From positions 4,042,176-4,106,175 of the forward strand of contig CP011806.1 in the NCBI GenBank assembly GCA_001664505.1: a DNA stretch of 64,000 bases, given 5' to 3'. Each line of letters starts with the position of its first letter. The first letter of the stretch is position 1. This document shows positions 42,587 to 51,569 of the stretch, one piece after another. Source of the DNA: Acidobacteria bacterium Mor1 (lineage in GTDB: Bacteria; Acidobacteriota; Polarisedimenticolia; Polarisedimenticolales; Polarisedimenticolaceae). Made by a program: the position numbers and the translations under genes. The notes under the pieces are model-generated. The model made no database searches and was not told the origin of the DNA. It saw only the letters and a program-made list of their open reading frames with translations.

Positions 42587-43282
42587 ATGACCACCATCCT
42601 GCTCGTCGAGGACGAGCCGGCGATTGCCGATAACCTGATCTACGCGCTGCGCACCGAGGGCTTCGAACCCGAGTGGTTCCAACTCGGCGGCCCGGCGGTC
42701 GAGCGGGCGCGGCGCGCCGATGTCGGCTTGGTCATCCTGGATGTTGGCCTTCCCGATGGCAGCGGCTTCGAATTCTGCAAGCAGATCCGCTCGTTCTCCG
42801 ACGTTCCCGTCATCTTCCTGACCGCCCGCAGCGACGAGATCGATCGAGTCGTCGGCCTCGAGATCGGGGGTGACGACTACGTCACGAAACCCTTCAGCCC
42901 GCGAGAACTGACCGCCCGGATCAAGGTGATCCTGCGCCGCGGGCGCCGGGATCCGGAGCCGGGCAAGGCCGGCGGTGCCGAGGCCGACTTCACCCACGAC
43001 CGGGCGCGCATGGCGGTACAGTTTGCCGGTGAACCCCTGAGCCTGACCCGCTCGGAGTACCGGCTGCTCTGCCTGTTGTTCGATCACCCCGGGCGGGTTT
43101 TTTCCCGGGACCGCATCCTGCAGCAGCTCTCCGACGAGCCCGGGATGTCCGGCGAGCGCACCGTCGATACCCACATCAAGGAGATCCGGGGCAAGCTCCG
43201 GCGCATCCGGGCGGAACCGGATCCGATCCGCACCCACCGGGGTCTGGGCTACAGCCTGGAGGGCAGCGTCCGTGAGCTTTAG
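42587..43282 (+). CDS. creB: OmpR-family response regulator CreB
   Basis: 231 residues. The receiver domain (VEDEPAIADNL, D52 in VILDVGLPDG, T in FLTARSDE, K in VTKPFSPREL) is followed by a winged-helix with RTVDTHIKEIRGKLRRIR and THRGLGYSL. Its neighbours creC and creD identify it as CreB of the CreBCD system, which in E. coli responds to carbon sources and alters metabolism and envelope properties. GTG of creC lies inside its end (11-nt overlap). The hairpin before it may influence translation; no good ribosome site is seen. Confidence 0.9.
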   Translation: MTTILLVEDEPAIADNLIYALRTEGFEPEWFQLGGPAVERARRADVGLVILDVGLPDGSGFEFCKQIRSFSDVPVIFLTARSDEIDRVVGLEIGGDDYVTKPFSPRELTARIKVILRRGRRDPEPGKAGGAEADFTHDRARMAVQFAGEPLSLTRSEYRLLCLLFDHPGRVFSRDRILQQLSDEPGMSGERTVDTHIKEIRGKLRRIRAEPDPIRTHRGLGYSLEGSVREL

Positions 43283-44702
43283 CCTGCGGCTCTTCGTCGT
43301 GGTGCTGGTGTTGGTCGCCGCGGCCCTCTGGATCTCCATCGGCAACATTCGAGATGAACTGGCTCCCGGCATGCGCCAATCCCTCGAAGAAGTGTTGGTC
43401 GACACCTCGAACCTGCTGGCGGTGGTCGTTCGCGACGAACTGGTCGAGGGACAACTCGCCGACGGGGCGTTCGCGCGGGAGTTCGAGGAGTTCGCAGCCC
43501 GCCGGCTCAACGCCGTGATCTACGAGCTGCGGAAGGAAGAGCCCAGCCTGGTGGTCTACGTCACCGACAGGGAGGGCATCGTCGTCTACGACTCCCGCGG
43601 GCAGGACGTCGGGGAGGACTACTCCCGCTGGAACGACGTGCACCGCACGCTACGCGGCGAGTACGGCGCCCGTTCGAGCCGTACCAATCCGCGAGACGCG
43701 TCCACCAGCGTGATGTACGTCGCCGCGCCCATCGAACATGAAGGAGAGATCGTCGGGGTCTTGAGCGTCGGCAAGCCCAGTCACGTGGTGTTGCCCTTCG
43801 TCGACGCGGCGCGGCGTTCCCTCTGGACCAAGAGCGCCTGGCTCCTGGCCGTGGCCTTCGTCCTGGCGGCCGCGCTCTCCTTCGGCCTGACCGCGTCGGT
43901 GCGCAAGTTGACTCGCTACGCCGACCGGGTCCGGGCCGACGAGCGTCCGGCCCCACCGAAGATTCGCGAGCCCGAGCTGGCCCGGCTGGCCGCTGCGATG
44001 ACCTCGATGCGTACCGAACTCGAGGGCAAGCATCATGTCGAGCAGTACCTGCACGCCTTGACTCACGAACTGAAGAGCCCGCTGGCCGCCATCGCCGGGG
44101 CGGCCGAACTTCTCGAGGAGGACATGCCCGCCGAGAGCCGGCGGCGCTTCGTCGACAACATCCGCAGTCAGAGCACCCGGCTGCACGAAGTGGTCGAGCG
44201 GTTGTTGCAGTTGTCCGCTCTCGAGGGGCGGGACCGCCTGGAGGAGCTCGAGAGTTGCCGGGTCGACCGCATCGTCGAGCAGTCGTGTGAAGACCGCCGG
44301 GCGGCGGCGCAGGCCCGAGGGATCGAACTGCGGCTCGATCTCCAGGCGGTGGAGGCCCGGGCCGAGCCGTTTCTGATCGGCCAGGCCGCCGGGAATCTGC
44401 TCGACAACGCCATCGCTTTCTCGCCCGAGGGAGAACCGATCGAGGTCGCCCTGCGGGCCGCCGACGCGCGCTGGGAGCTCACCGTGCGTGACCGGGGGCC
44501 GGGGATTCCGGACTACGCCCGGGACCGGCTGTTCGAGCGTTTCTATTCGCTCCCGCGGCCCTCGGGGGAACCCAAGAGCAGCGGCCTGGGTCTGACCGCG
44601 GTGCGGGAGGTCGCGCATCTGCACCGCGGTTCGATCAGGGTGGAAAACCACGATGACGGCGGCGCCGTCGCCCGGTTGAGCCTGCCGATCCGGCCGGACT
44701 GA
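43272..44702 (+). CDS. creC: Sensor histidine kinase CreC
   Basis: 476 residues. A transmembrane helix (LRLFVVVLVLVAAALWISIG) and a second near residue 200 (SAWLLAVAFVLAAALSFGLT) enclose a periplasmic sensor domain with VYDSRGQDVGEDYSRWNDVHRTLRGEYGAR. The dimerisation/phosphotransfer H265 lies in ALTHELKSPLAAIAGA; the ATPase lobe has NLLDNAIAFSPEG, DRGPGIPDYAR and GLGLTAVREVAHLH. The periplasmic RWNDVxxTLxGxYGxRSSR string fits CreC. GTG 43272 overlaps creB by 11 nt. It would phosphorylate CreB. Confidence 0.92.
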   Translation: MSFSLRLFVVVLVLVAAALWISIGNIRDELAPGMRQSLEEVLVDTSNLLAVVVRDELVEGQLADGAFAREFEEFAARRLNAVIYELRKEEPSLVVYVTDREGIVVYDSRGQDVGEDYSRWNDVHRTLRGEYGARSSRTNPRDASTSVMYVAAPIEHEGEIVGVLSVGKPSHVVLPFVDAARRSLWTKSAWLLAVAFVLAAALSFGLTASVRKLTRYADRVRADERPAPPKIREPELARLAAAMTSMRTELEGKHHVEQYLHALTHELKSPLAAIAGAAELLEEDMPAESRRRFVDNIRSQSTRLHEVVERLLQLSALEGRDRLEELESCRVDRIVEQSCEDRRAAAQARGIELRLDLQAVEARAEPFLIGQAAGNLLDNAIAFSPEGEPIEVALRAADARWELTVRDRGPGIPDYARDRLFERFYSLPRPSGEPKSSGLGLTAVREVAHLHRGSIRVENHDDGGAVARLSLPIRPD

Positions 44703-44729
44703 ACCGGTATCTGCCGGGCGGAAACGCTC

Positions 44730-44767
44730 CTCGACGAATCCTCACCAAACCCCCACGGGATCCTCAA
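44730..44767 (+). promoter_or_regulatory. Tandem 11-bp array resembling the CreB cre tag, upstream of creD
   Basis: Four boxes at an exact 11-bp period, separated by N6: CTCGA (44730-44734), CTCAC (44741-44745), CCCAC (44752-44756) and CTCAA (44763-44767). E. coli CreB is known to bind TTCAC-N6-TTCAC. The period and the CAC cores match, so CreB control of creD is likely. No consensus promoter follows, which suits an activator. Confidence 0.55.
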
Positions 44768-44812
44768 ACAGGCCCGGTAGCTTGAAACCTGCCCTGGAAT
44801 CGAGGAGATCCC

Positions 44813-46228
44813 ATGATCCGAATTGCCTTGAAGATTGCCGCCGTCGTCGCCCTCACCATCGGTCTGTTGATCCCGCTGGCCATGATCCGCGGAGTGATTC
44901 AGGAGCGCAGCCACTTCCGCCATCAGGCTCGCTCGGATATCGCGTCCTCGTGGACCGGCGCACAGCAACTGTTCGGGCCGGTGCTCAGCGTGCCCTACAC
45001 GCTGTACGGCTGGGAGAAGCCGTTGGACCCCAAGACCGGCAAGCCCACCGGCGAGGATCCGGTGCGGGTCGTCAAGCGTCAGACCCGGCACCTGATTCCG
45101 CCCCGGGAACTGAGGATCAAGAGCGAACTCGGGACCGAGACCCGCCGGCGCGGGCTCTACGAAGTGCCGGTGTACTCCACCAAGATGCTGCTCGAAGGCA
45201 CCCTCGATACGAGTTCCCTGGCGGAGATCGAGCCGGGAGATCTCGAGATCGAGTTCGGCGAACCGGAACTCGTGGTTTCGGTCTCGGACAACCGCGGCAT
45301 CGCCAGCCAGCCCGAGGTCGTCTGGAACCAGCGGCCGCTGGAGGTGAACTCGGGGTCCGGGTTACCCGGAATTCCGTCGGGAGTTCGGAGTCCCACCGGC
45401 GAGATCGATCTCGAGGGCGGGCTCTACGCCTTTCACATCGCCCTGGATTTGCGGGGCATGGAGCGCATCGCCTTCTCGCCGGTGGGCGACGACACCCGCG
45501 TAGACCTGACCGCCACCTGGCCTCATCCGAGCTTCACCGGCGATTTCCTGCCCTCGGAGTACGAGGTGCACGAGAGCGGTTTCACCGCGAGTTGGCAGGT
45601 CTCCCACTTCGCGACGGATACGGCGCAGGTACTCGAACGGCTGCTCGCCCCCGAGGGGGACCACGCCGGGCAGGTGCGCGGCCGCTGCTTCGGCGTGTCC
45701 TTGATCAACCCGGTTGACATCTACCAGCAGGCAACCCGGTCGGCCAAGTACGGGGTGTTGTTCATCGTGTTGACCTTCACCGCATTCTGGTTGATCGAGT
45801 TCCTGCGCAAACTCCAGCTGCATCCGGTGCAGTACCTGCTGGTCGGGTTGTCCCTCACGATCTTCTTCCTGCTGCTGCTGTCGCTGTCGGAGCACATGCC
45901 TTTCGGTGCGGCCTACGGGATCTCGATGGCCGCTTGCGTCGGACTGATCGGCTTCTACATGAGCGCGTCCCTGGGCAGTCTGGCCAACAGCGGCGGCGTC
46001 GTGGCTGCCCTCAGCGGGCTCTACGGGATGCTCTACGCGATCCTGATGTCCGAGGACAACGCGCTCTTGATGGGAACCCTGCTGCTGTTCGCCGCCCTGG
46101 CGGCGGTGATGCTGGCGACCCGCAAGATCGACTGGTACGCGCTGAGCCGCCAGCTTGCCGAAACCCGCAAGCCGTCGCCTCCTCTCGGTGGGCCGGGCGA
46201 CTCCACAGGGCACGTATCTCCGAGCTAG
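44813..46228 (+). CDS. creD: Inner-membrane protein CreD
   Basis: 471 residues. The N-terminal helix (ALKIAAVVALTIGLLIPLAMI) is followed by ERSHFRHQARSDIASSWTGAQ and a periplasmic domain of about 250 residues with FGPVLSVPYTL and TRRRGLYEVPVYSTKM, then a cluster of transmembrane helices from about residue 320 (YGVLFIVLTFTAFWLIEFL, YLLVGLSLTIFFLLLLSLSE and others) and a C-terminal tail. This layout is that of CreD (cell envelope integrity, formerly Inner membrane protein CreD). GAGGAG precedes ATG 44813. It is separated from creC by 110 nt holding a CreB-like array, so it may have its own promoter. Confidence 0.92.
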   Translation: MIRIALKIAAVVALTIGLLIPLAMIRGVIQERSHFRHQARSDIASSWTGAQQLFGPVLSVPYTLYGWEKPLDPKTGKPTGEDPVRVVKRQTRHLIPPRELRIKSELGTETRRRGLYEVPVYSTKMLLEGTLDTSSLAEIEPGDLEIEFGEPELVVSVSDNRGIASQPEVVWNQRPLEVNSGSGLPGIPSGVRSPTGEIDLEGGLYAFHIALDLRGMERIAFSPVGDDTRVDLTATWPHPSFTGDFLPSEYEVHESGFTASWQVSHFATDTAQVLERLLAPEGDHAGQVRGRCFGVSLINPVDIYQQATRSAKYGVLFIVLTFTAFWLIEFLRKLQLHPVQYLLVGLSLTIFFLLLLSLSEHMPFGAAYGISMAACVGLIGFYMSASLGSLANSGGVVAALSGLYGMLYAILMSEDNALLMGTLLLFAALAAVMLATRKIDWYALSRQLAETRKPSPPLGGPGDSTGHVSPS

Positions 46229-46240
46229 TGCGACCCGTCA

Positions 46241-46283
46241 GCCGGGGATCCAGAGGCGTGGCGAGCGCTTCCGGATCCCCGGC
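46241..46283 (+). terminator. Perfect hairpin between convergent creD and beta-helix gene
   Basis: GCCGGGGATCC (46241-46251) pairs with GGATCCCCGGC (46273-46283) through 11 bp around a 21-nt loop. No U-tract is evident, but its position between converging genes fits a bidirectional transcription barrier. Confidence 0.55.
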
Positions 46284-46289
46284 CGGCGC

Positions 46290-49200
46290 TCAGGGGCACG
46301 GGTTGAAGTTGCTGCGCTCCGCGCCGGAGGCGAAGCCCAGGGTGCCTTCGTTGCCCACGGCGTCTTCGGCGGTGACCAGGTAGACCCAGGTTTGCCCGGC
46401 CGCGGGTTGCGCTGGTTCGTCGTAGAGCTCGTCGAGGTCGTTGGCGTCCAGGTCGTCGCGGCAGACGGCGAAGCCGGACCAGGCCAGGTTGGCGACATCG
46501 TCCCGATAGAGGTGATAGCGCACCGCGTTCGGCTCGGCGTCCCAGCTCATCCGAACCTTGTCCTCCCAGATCAGGTTGAGCACCTCTCCCGGCGCCAGCA
46601 GGTCGTTGAAGCGTTCGTAGGCGCCGCAGTCGCTGCGGGCCAGACCGCCGCCTCCGTGATCCCGCAGCCGTGGTCCGCCGTCCAGATCGCTGGCGGGATC
46701 GCCGGTGTAGAGCGCCGGATCGTCGCCGTGATCGATGCAGGGGGATCCGGGAAGCAACCGCCCGTCGACGTCGAACAGCGGATCCGCCGAGATGTTGTTC
46801 TGTTGTCCCGAGCAATCGGGGGTGCCGACGTTCGACCAACTCACCTCGCCGCAGGTGACTCCGTCCAGATCGATCGCGTTGCCCCAGACGATCGAGTTCT
46901 CCACGGTGAGGGTTCCCGACTGTTCTCCGGCGAAGTTGGAAGCGCGGCGCACGCCGGTGTCGTAGCCGGTGATGCTGGTGTGCTCGATGAGAACGTCCAC
47001 AGGCGGACCCTTGATATCCAGGCCGGTTGTTCCGGTGGAAGACTTCAGCACGGTGTTCTGCACCGCGATCTCGAAGGCATCGGTTAGGGCGAGGCCGATG
47101 TCTTCACACTCGGCGGTCACCCGGTTGAACCGATAGCTTCCACCCTGTCCGGAGAAGCAGGTCGTCGGGGAGTTCATGGTCACGTCCTCGAACGTCGCGC
47201 CGAATCCGATGTGGTTCAGGACGCCCATGACCGCCCGGATGACGATCGTGTCGGTGTCCTCCATGCGGGCGCCGTCGGGGAAGTTCGCGTCCTCGACGAA
47301 GAACTTGCCGCCGCCGAGGGCGACGTCGACATCGCCGCTGATCGTCGCCTGGAGCAGGCTCAGGTCACCAGGGTCCATCGAGGCCTGGAGGCCGTCGATG
47401 TCGGTCTGGACCATGAACATCGAGCCCGGCCCGGCAATCGACAGTCCCGGCGCTGCGCCGTCACCCAGTTTGGGGTTCTGCGGCTCTCCACCGGGTTCGA
47501 CCGGCCGCGGCGAGCCTTCGATCTCCACCGTGTTGCCCTCGAGGGTCACCGAACTCCCGCGGTACCCGTCAGGGAAGCCGCCCTCGACCGACGCAGAGAT
47601 CATCTCGTCGGGAAAGAGGTCGACCTCATCGAACATGTCGGTGAGCTCGCGGAAATCGGGCATGTCCGCCGGGTCCTTGCTCACGTAGAACCGCCGCGGA
47701 AGCTCACAGGCATCACCGATGCCGTTGCCGTTGCCGTCCCGCTGGGAGGGGTTGGTGGTGTCGGGGCAGTTGTCCTGGTCGTCGGGGATGCCGTCGCCGT
47801 CTCCCGTCCGGGCGTTGAGCCATCCGGTATAGCGCACGCCCTCGCTGACCATGGCGCCGCTCCCCGGCGGGGCTCCGGTTTCGCAGCCCTGGGCCGGCGC
47901 GGAGCCCGACGGACCGTCGTCGGCGCCGAACCAGTTTCCGGTGGCGTCGACGCAATCGGACGCCGGCGTGTTGTTCATGATCGCGTAGGGGTTGCCCTGC
48001 AGGTTGCTGTCGCTCACCGTGGCCGCGGTGTTGATCGTGTAGATCCCCATTCCCACGTCTTTCCCGATGTTCAGCCGGGTGAGCGTCCCGGTCTGTGCTC
48101 CGTCGAGCACGATCCCCCGGTCCGCGTCGCGGATTGTCACGTCGCTTGCGCTGAACAGTCCGCCGACGACCTCCGCGGCGTCGAGGGCATCGCTCAGCAG
48201 CGCGTGGATCAGCTCCAGCTCACCTCCCGAGCGGGCGCGGAACAGCCGGGCGGGTGTCGTGCCCGGCCCGGTCGAGACGCTGATCCGGCCGAGGCCGGGG
48301 GTGCCCGCGACCCGGATCTTGCCTTCTTCGCCGGCCGGGCCGCCGGCGGTAAAGGCGGGGCTCACCGATGTCTCGACACGGGTACCCGGGTTGAGGGTCA
48401 GGACGGGCTTCTTCTGCGGAGCGTTCTCGTCGTAGGCGAAGATCGAGCCGATCACTTCGTAGATCCAGTCCCCCTGCCACTGGGCGTCGTCGCGGATCCG
48501 GCCGCCGGTTACCTCCACTCTGGGGCTGCCGAAGTAGGAGAAGGTGTTCTGAAGCTGGAAGCTCTCGATGTCCTTGGCGGGGATGCGTGACGGTGTTTCT
48601 CCGAAGTTGCTGAAGGTGTTGTCGGTCAGCTGCAGCAAAGTGTCCTCGGCGGCGATCTGTACCGCCCTTAGCCGGGAGCGGATCAGGCTTACCTCCCGCA
48701 AGTAGGTCGCCGCGCTCGACAGGTCGTAGTCCTGGTTGCCCTCGTCGTTCTCGTCGAAGAAGTCCGAGTCGGAGATGGAGAGGTCGCCGTCCCGGGCCCG
48801 AATGCCGCCAAGGTTGCGATACAGGCGCAGATTGCTGAAGGTCATCGGGGGAGCCAGGGGGGAGTCGACGGTGATTCCCGCGTCGCCTGAGATTCCGGTA
48901 TCCCGCAGCGTCACATGCTCCAGCCGGCCGCTCATCGCCATTCGATCGAACACCAGGCCGCGCCAGTCCCCCTGCGTTGGGTTCTCCTCGGCGCTGCGGA
49001 ACAGGATCGGCTCCTGTTCGGTGCCGATGGCGGTCAGCGAACCGGGAGCGTTGCGCCCGACGAACATGCGGTGCGGGCCGTCGAAGGCGAAGTCGACGCC
49101 GGGCTGCAGGGTCACCGCAGCCTGGATATCGATATCTCCCGTGACCTGCAGCGGTCCCATGAACGCGTAGACGTCGGTAGTCCGCGCGATCGGTTCGCCG

Positions 49201-50753
49201 AGGATCAGCGGTGCGTCCAGGTGGTTGGATTCGGTGTCCCCCTTCGCCGGGTGGGGTGCGTGGTTGAACGTGTTGTTGCCGGACAACGGTCCCATGTCGT
49301 TGGCCGCAATCGTGGACCGGCGCTCGTTCCACTCGTTGAAGGTGTTGCCGGTCCAGTCGACGCTCGGGTTGACCCCCTCGTAGAAGATGCTCTCGAGCGA
49401 GATGCAGTTCTGCACCGTCCCGGTGATCGCCGCGTTCTCCAGGAAGATGTCGTGGTCGCCGTTGTGCTCCACCCGGCAGCCGCGAATGTCCAGAGTCGCC
49501 GCCTGGGCGCGGATGCCGTAGATCGACGAGTGCTGCACCGTCACGTCTTCCAGCAGGATCGCCTCGCCGAGGCCCTGCTGCAGCCGGATGCCGCCCCAGC
49601 TACCTGCGCCGGCGTGTTCGACGATCACGTTGCGCAGCACCGATCCGGGGCCGGCGCCGTCCCGGAAGTGCAGTCCCTGCCAGTCGCCGGGGTTGCCCGC
49701 CCCGAAGGCGCCCCGGAACGCGATCGGGCTGCCCGCGCCGGCGTCGGCAACCAGATCGCCCGGTTCGAAGGTCCCGCCGACCTGAAAGGCATAAGCGCCG
49801 GCCGCTCGAATCTCGGTGCCCGGGGCGATGTCGAGGGTGGTGATTCCGTCGGGGCCGTCGCTGCCCTGAATCGCGATGTTGCCCAGCATCACGAGCGGCC
49901 CGGCACCAGCGGTCCAGGTGCCGTCCCGGGCGACCCGGCCCGAGGCGACCAGCTCGAGCCGGCCTCCACCGGGCGCGGCGACGAAGGTGTTGTTCGAGGT
50001 GAGCGACGCGGCATCTTCCGCCCGCACCCTTGAAGGGCGTGCGCCCCACTCGTCGAAGGTGTTGCCGCTCCACTGCACCGACGGGTTGTTGCCGTCGTAG
50101 ACCAGGCTCTCGATCGTGGTGCAGTTCTGCACGATGCCGGTCACGGCAGTGCTGTTGTCCAGCCGGATGTCGTGGGAGCCCGACTGGCGCAGGTCGCAAT
50201 CGGCCAGCAGGAAATCGCCATCCTGAACCCGCAGCCCGTGGGTCAGTGAATTCGCGATCGAGAGTTCGGTCAGTTCGATGGTCTCTCCCGCGCCCTGATC
50301 CAGGAACACGGTGCCGAAACCGCCGGCACCGCCGTGTTCGAGGTGCACGTTCCGCATCACCGATGAGGATCCGGCTCCGCTGCGAAAACGGATTGCCTGC
50401 CAGTCGCCGGCCCCGGGGGACGGGTCATCGCTGCCGAACACGATCCGGGCGCCGCCCTGGGCATCCGCCACCAGCGCCCCGGGTGAGCTGAAGCTGCCGA
50501 TGAAGATCGAGTAGACCCCCTGGAAGTGCACCTCGACTCCCGGCTCGATCGTCAGCGTGGTGATTCCGTCGGCCCCGTCGCTGCCCTCGACGAACAACGA
50601 TCCCTGGACCTGATACGGAGAGCCCGCCAGGTTCCAGACGGTGTCTGTGGCGAGGGTGCCGCCGGGGACGACGGTCGCGGCCATCGCGGGAACGGCCAGG
50701 AGCAGAAGGAGGAGCGTGGTCAGGGCGCACAGCCGCCCGAAGGTCGTGTTCAT
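46290..50753 (-). CDS. Giant secreted right-handed beta-helix protein
   Basis: 1487 residues. A signal peptide (ALTTLLLLLLAVPAMAA) leads to repeated parallel beta-helix modules: GSDGADGITTLTIEPGVEVH at residue 57 recurs as GSDGPDGITTLDIAPGTEIR at 297, a 240-residue period, with a third more diverged copy from about 540. Each unit carries GDWQxIxF, GAGxxSVxRNVxxEH and GNTFxEW segments. A thrombospondin type-3 motif (DGDGIPDDQDNCPD) at about 980-1020 likely binds calcium, and the end is a fibronectin-like domain closing GTLGFASGAERSNFNPCP. A surface or secreted carbohydrate-active or adhesive role is inferred. ATG 50753 has GGAGG 7 nt upstream; an upstream in-frame ATG lacks such a site. Confidence 0.85.
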   Translation of the reverse strand: MNTTFGRLCALTTLLLLLLAVPAMAATVVPGGTLATDTVWNLAGSPYQVQGSLFVEGSDGADGITTLTIEPGVEVHFQGVYSIFIGSFSSPGALVADAQGGARIVFGSDDPSPGAGDWQAIRFRSGAGSSSVMRNVHLEHGGAGGFGTVFLDQGAGETIELTELSIANSLTHGLRVQDGDFLLADCDLRQSGSHDIRLDNSTAVTGIVQNCTTIESLVYDGNNPSVQWSGNTFDEWGARPSRVRAEDAASLTSNNTFVAAPGGGRLELVASGRVARDGTWTAGAGPLVMLGNIAIQGSDGPDGITTLDIAPGTEIRAAGAYAFQVGGTFEPGDLVADAGAGSPIAFRGAFGAGNPGDWQGLHFRDGAGPGSVLRNVIVEHAGAGSWGGIRLQQGLGEAILLEDVTVQHSSIYGIRAQAATLDIRGCRVEHNGDHDIFLENAAITGTVQNCISLESIFYEGVNPSVDWTGNTFNEWNERRSTIAANDMGPLSGNNTFNHAPHPAKGDTESNHLDAPLILGEPIARTTDVYAFMGPLQVTGDIDIQAAVTLQPGVDFAFDGPHRMFVGRNAPGSLTAIGTEQEPILFRSAEENPTQGDWRGLVFDRMAMSGRLEHVTLRDTGISGDAGITVDSPLAPPMTFSNLRLYRNLGGIRARDGDLSISDSDFFDENDEGNQDYDLSSAATYLREVSLIRSRLRAVQIAAEDTLLQLTDNTFSNFGETPSRIPAKDIESFQLQNTFSYFGSPRVEVTGGRIRDDAQWQGDWIYEVIGSIFAYDENAPQKKPVLTLNPGTRVETSVSPAFTAGGPAGEEGKIRVAGTPGLGRISVSTGPGTTPARLFRARSGGELELIHALLSDALDAAEVVGGLFSASDVTIRDADRGIVLDGAQTGTLTRLNIGKDVGMGIYTINTAATVSDSNLQGNPYAIMNNTPASDCVDATGNWFGADDGPSGSAPAQGCETGAPPGSGAMVSEGVRYTGWLNARTGDGDGIPDDQDNCPDTTNPSQRDGNGNGIGDACELPRRFYVSKDPADMPDFRELTDMFDEVDLFPDEMISASVEGGFPDGYRGSSVTLEGNTVEIEGSPRPVEPGGEPQNPKLGDGAAPGLSIAGPGSMFMVQTDIDGLQASMDPGDLSLLQATISGDVDVALGGGKFFVEDANFPDGARMEDTDTIVIRAVMGVLNHIGFGATFEDVTMNSPTTCFSGQGGSYRFNRVTAECEDIGLALTDAFEIAVQNTVLKSSTGTTGLDIKGPPVDVLIEHTSITGYDTGVRRASNFAGEQSGTLTVENSIVWGNAIDLDGVTCGEVSWSNVGTPDCSGQQNNISADPLFDVDGRLLPGSPCIDHGDDPALYTGDPASDLDGGPRLRDHGGGGLARSDCGAYERFNDLLAPGEVLNLIWEDKVRMSWDAEPNAVRYHLYRDDVANLAWSGFAVCRDDLDANDLDELYDEPAQPAAGQTWVYLVTAEDAVGNEGTLGFASGAERSNFNPCP
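49170..50609 (-). repeat. Two tandem 720-bp units in the beta-helix gene
   Basis: Residues 49-288 (49890-50609) and 289-528 (49170-49889) are similar over their whole length with the same 240-codon period. The nucleotide sequence is also similar (compare the segments around 50570 and 49850), implying a duplication not fully erased by divergence. Confidence 0.7.
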
Positions 50754-50828
50754 GGCATGGCCTCCGCCGGAAGGGAAGTGATGCCGTGGAACGTATCGGC
50801 AACCGGTGAGGCTGTCGGTCAAGGGAGG

Positions 50829-50865
50829 CTCAAAGATTTCTCAAAGGGTCCGGCCGGTCTATGAT
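50829..50865 (+). promoter_or_regulatory. Direct repeat CTCAA-N6-CTCAA and -10 box before the sigma gene
   Basis: CTCAA occurs at 50829-50833 and 50840-50844 (11-bp period). TATGAT (50860-50865, 5/6) follows. TTCTCA (50838-50843) with a 16-bp spacer could be the -35. The same CTCAA box appears in the array before creD. Confidence 0.35.
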
Positions 50866-50975
50866 CGATCCCACTCGAGCGAGAAAACGGCGACGGTTCA
50901 CGGACTTTTCCTGATTTTCAGGGAGGGCGTGAGCAAAACCCACGGGCTCACGGATCTCACCTGAGGGAGGGAGAA

Positions 50976-51569
50976 GTGAGCTGTATCCCCGCAACGCTGG
51001 AGAAGCGCATGGCGCTGCGCCCGGACGACAACAAGGCTGGAGGCTCGACCGCTCAGGCCGATCGCCCGGCCCGGGAAGCGCTGGAAGAGGTGCACGATGC
51101 GGTAAGGCGCGCGGTGCGTCGCGCCTGCCCCCGCCGCCTGACCGGCCAGCAGGAGGACATCGTCCAGGAGGCGATGATCCGGGTGAACCGGGTGCTCGAG
51201 GAGCGTCCGGACAGCATCGAGAGCTGGGCCTACGTGCGCCGGGTCGCGTTCAACGCGGTGTTGCGGGAGATCGAACGGGCCGACCGCCGCGCCGAAGTAT
51301 CCCTGGACGACCAGGGGGCCGAGCCGTTGCCGGCGCCCGATCCGGTCCTCGATCCCTCGGCGTCGATGGCGCTGCGCAAGGCGCTGCGGGAGTGCCTCGC
51401 CGCCCTGGCCCGTCATCGCCGTCTCGCCGTGGTGCTGCACCTGCACGGCTACTCCCTGGCCGAAGGAGCGGAGATCTTGCGCGGAAGCAGCAAGCAGATG
51501 GCGAACTTGCGTTACCGCGGGCTCGCCGATCTGCGGACCTGTCTCGAAGGGAAAGGGGTGACGCCGTGA
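50976..51569 (+). CDS. ECF-like RNA polymerase sigma factor
   Basis: 197 residues. Region 2 is visible as RLTGQQEDIVQEAMIRVNRVLEERPDSIESWAYVRRVAFN (in part) and region 4 as LAALARHRRLAVVLHLHGYSLAEGAEILRGSSKQMANLRYRGL. The short size and two-domain plan mark an ECF-type sigma-70 protein. The next gene, overlapping by GTGA, is a zinc-type anti-sigma candidate, so the pair is probably a regulated switch. GTG 50976 follows GAGGGAGGGAG. A dyad CGTGAGC/GCTCACG lies at 50928-50952. Its target is probably this CHAT operon and others. Confidence 0.8.
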   Translation: MSCIPATLEKRMALRPDDNKAGGSTAQADRPAREALEEVHDAVRRAVRRACPRRLTGQQEDIVQEAMIRVNRVLEERPDSIESWAYVRRVAFNAVLREIERADRRAEVSLDDQGAEPLPAPDPVLDPSASMALRKALRECLAALARHRRLAVVLHLHGYSLAEGAEILRGSSKQMANLRYRGLADLRTCLEGKGVTP

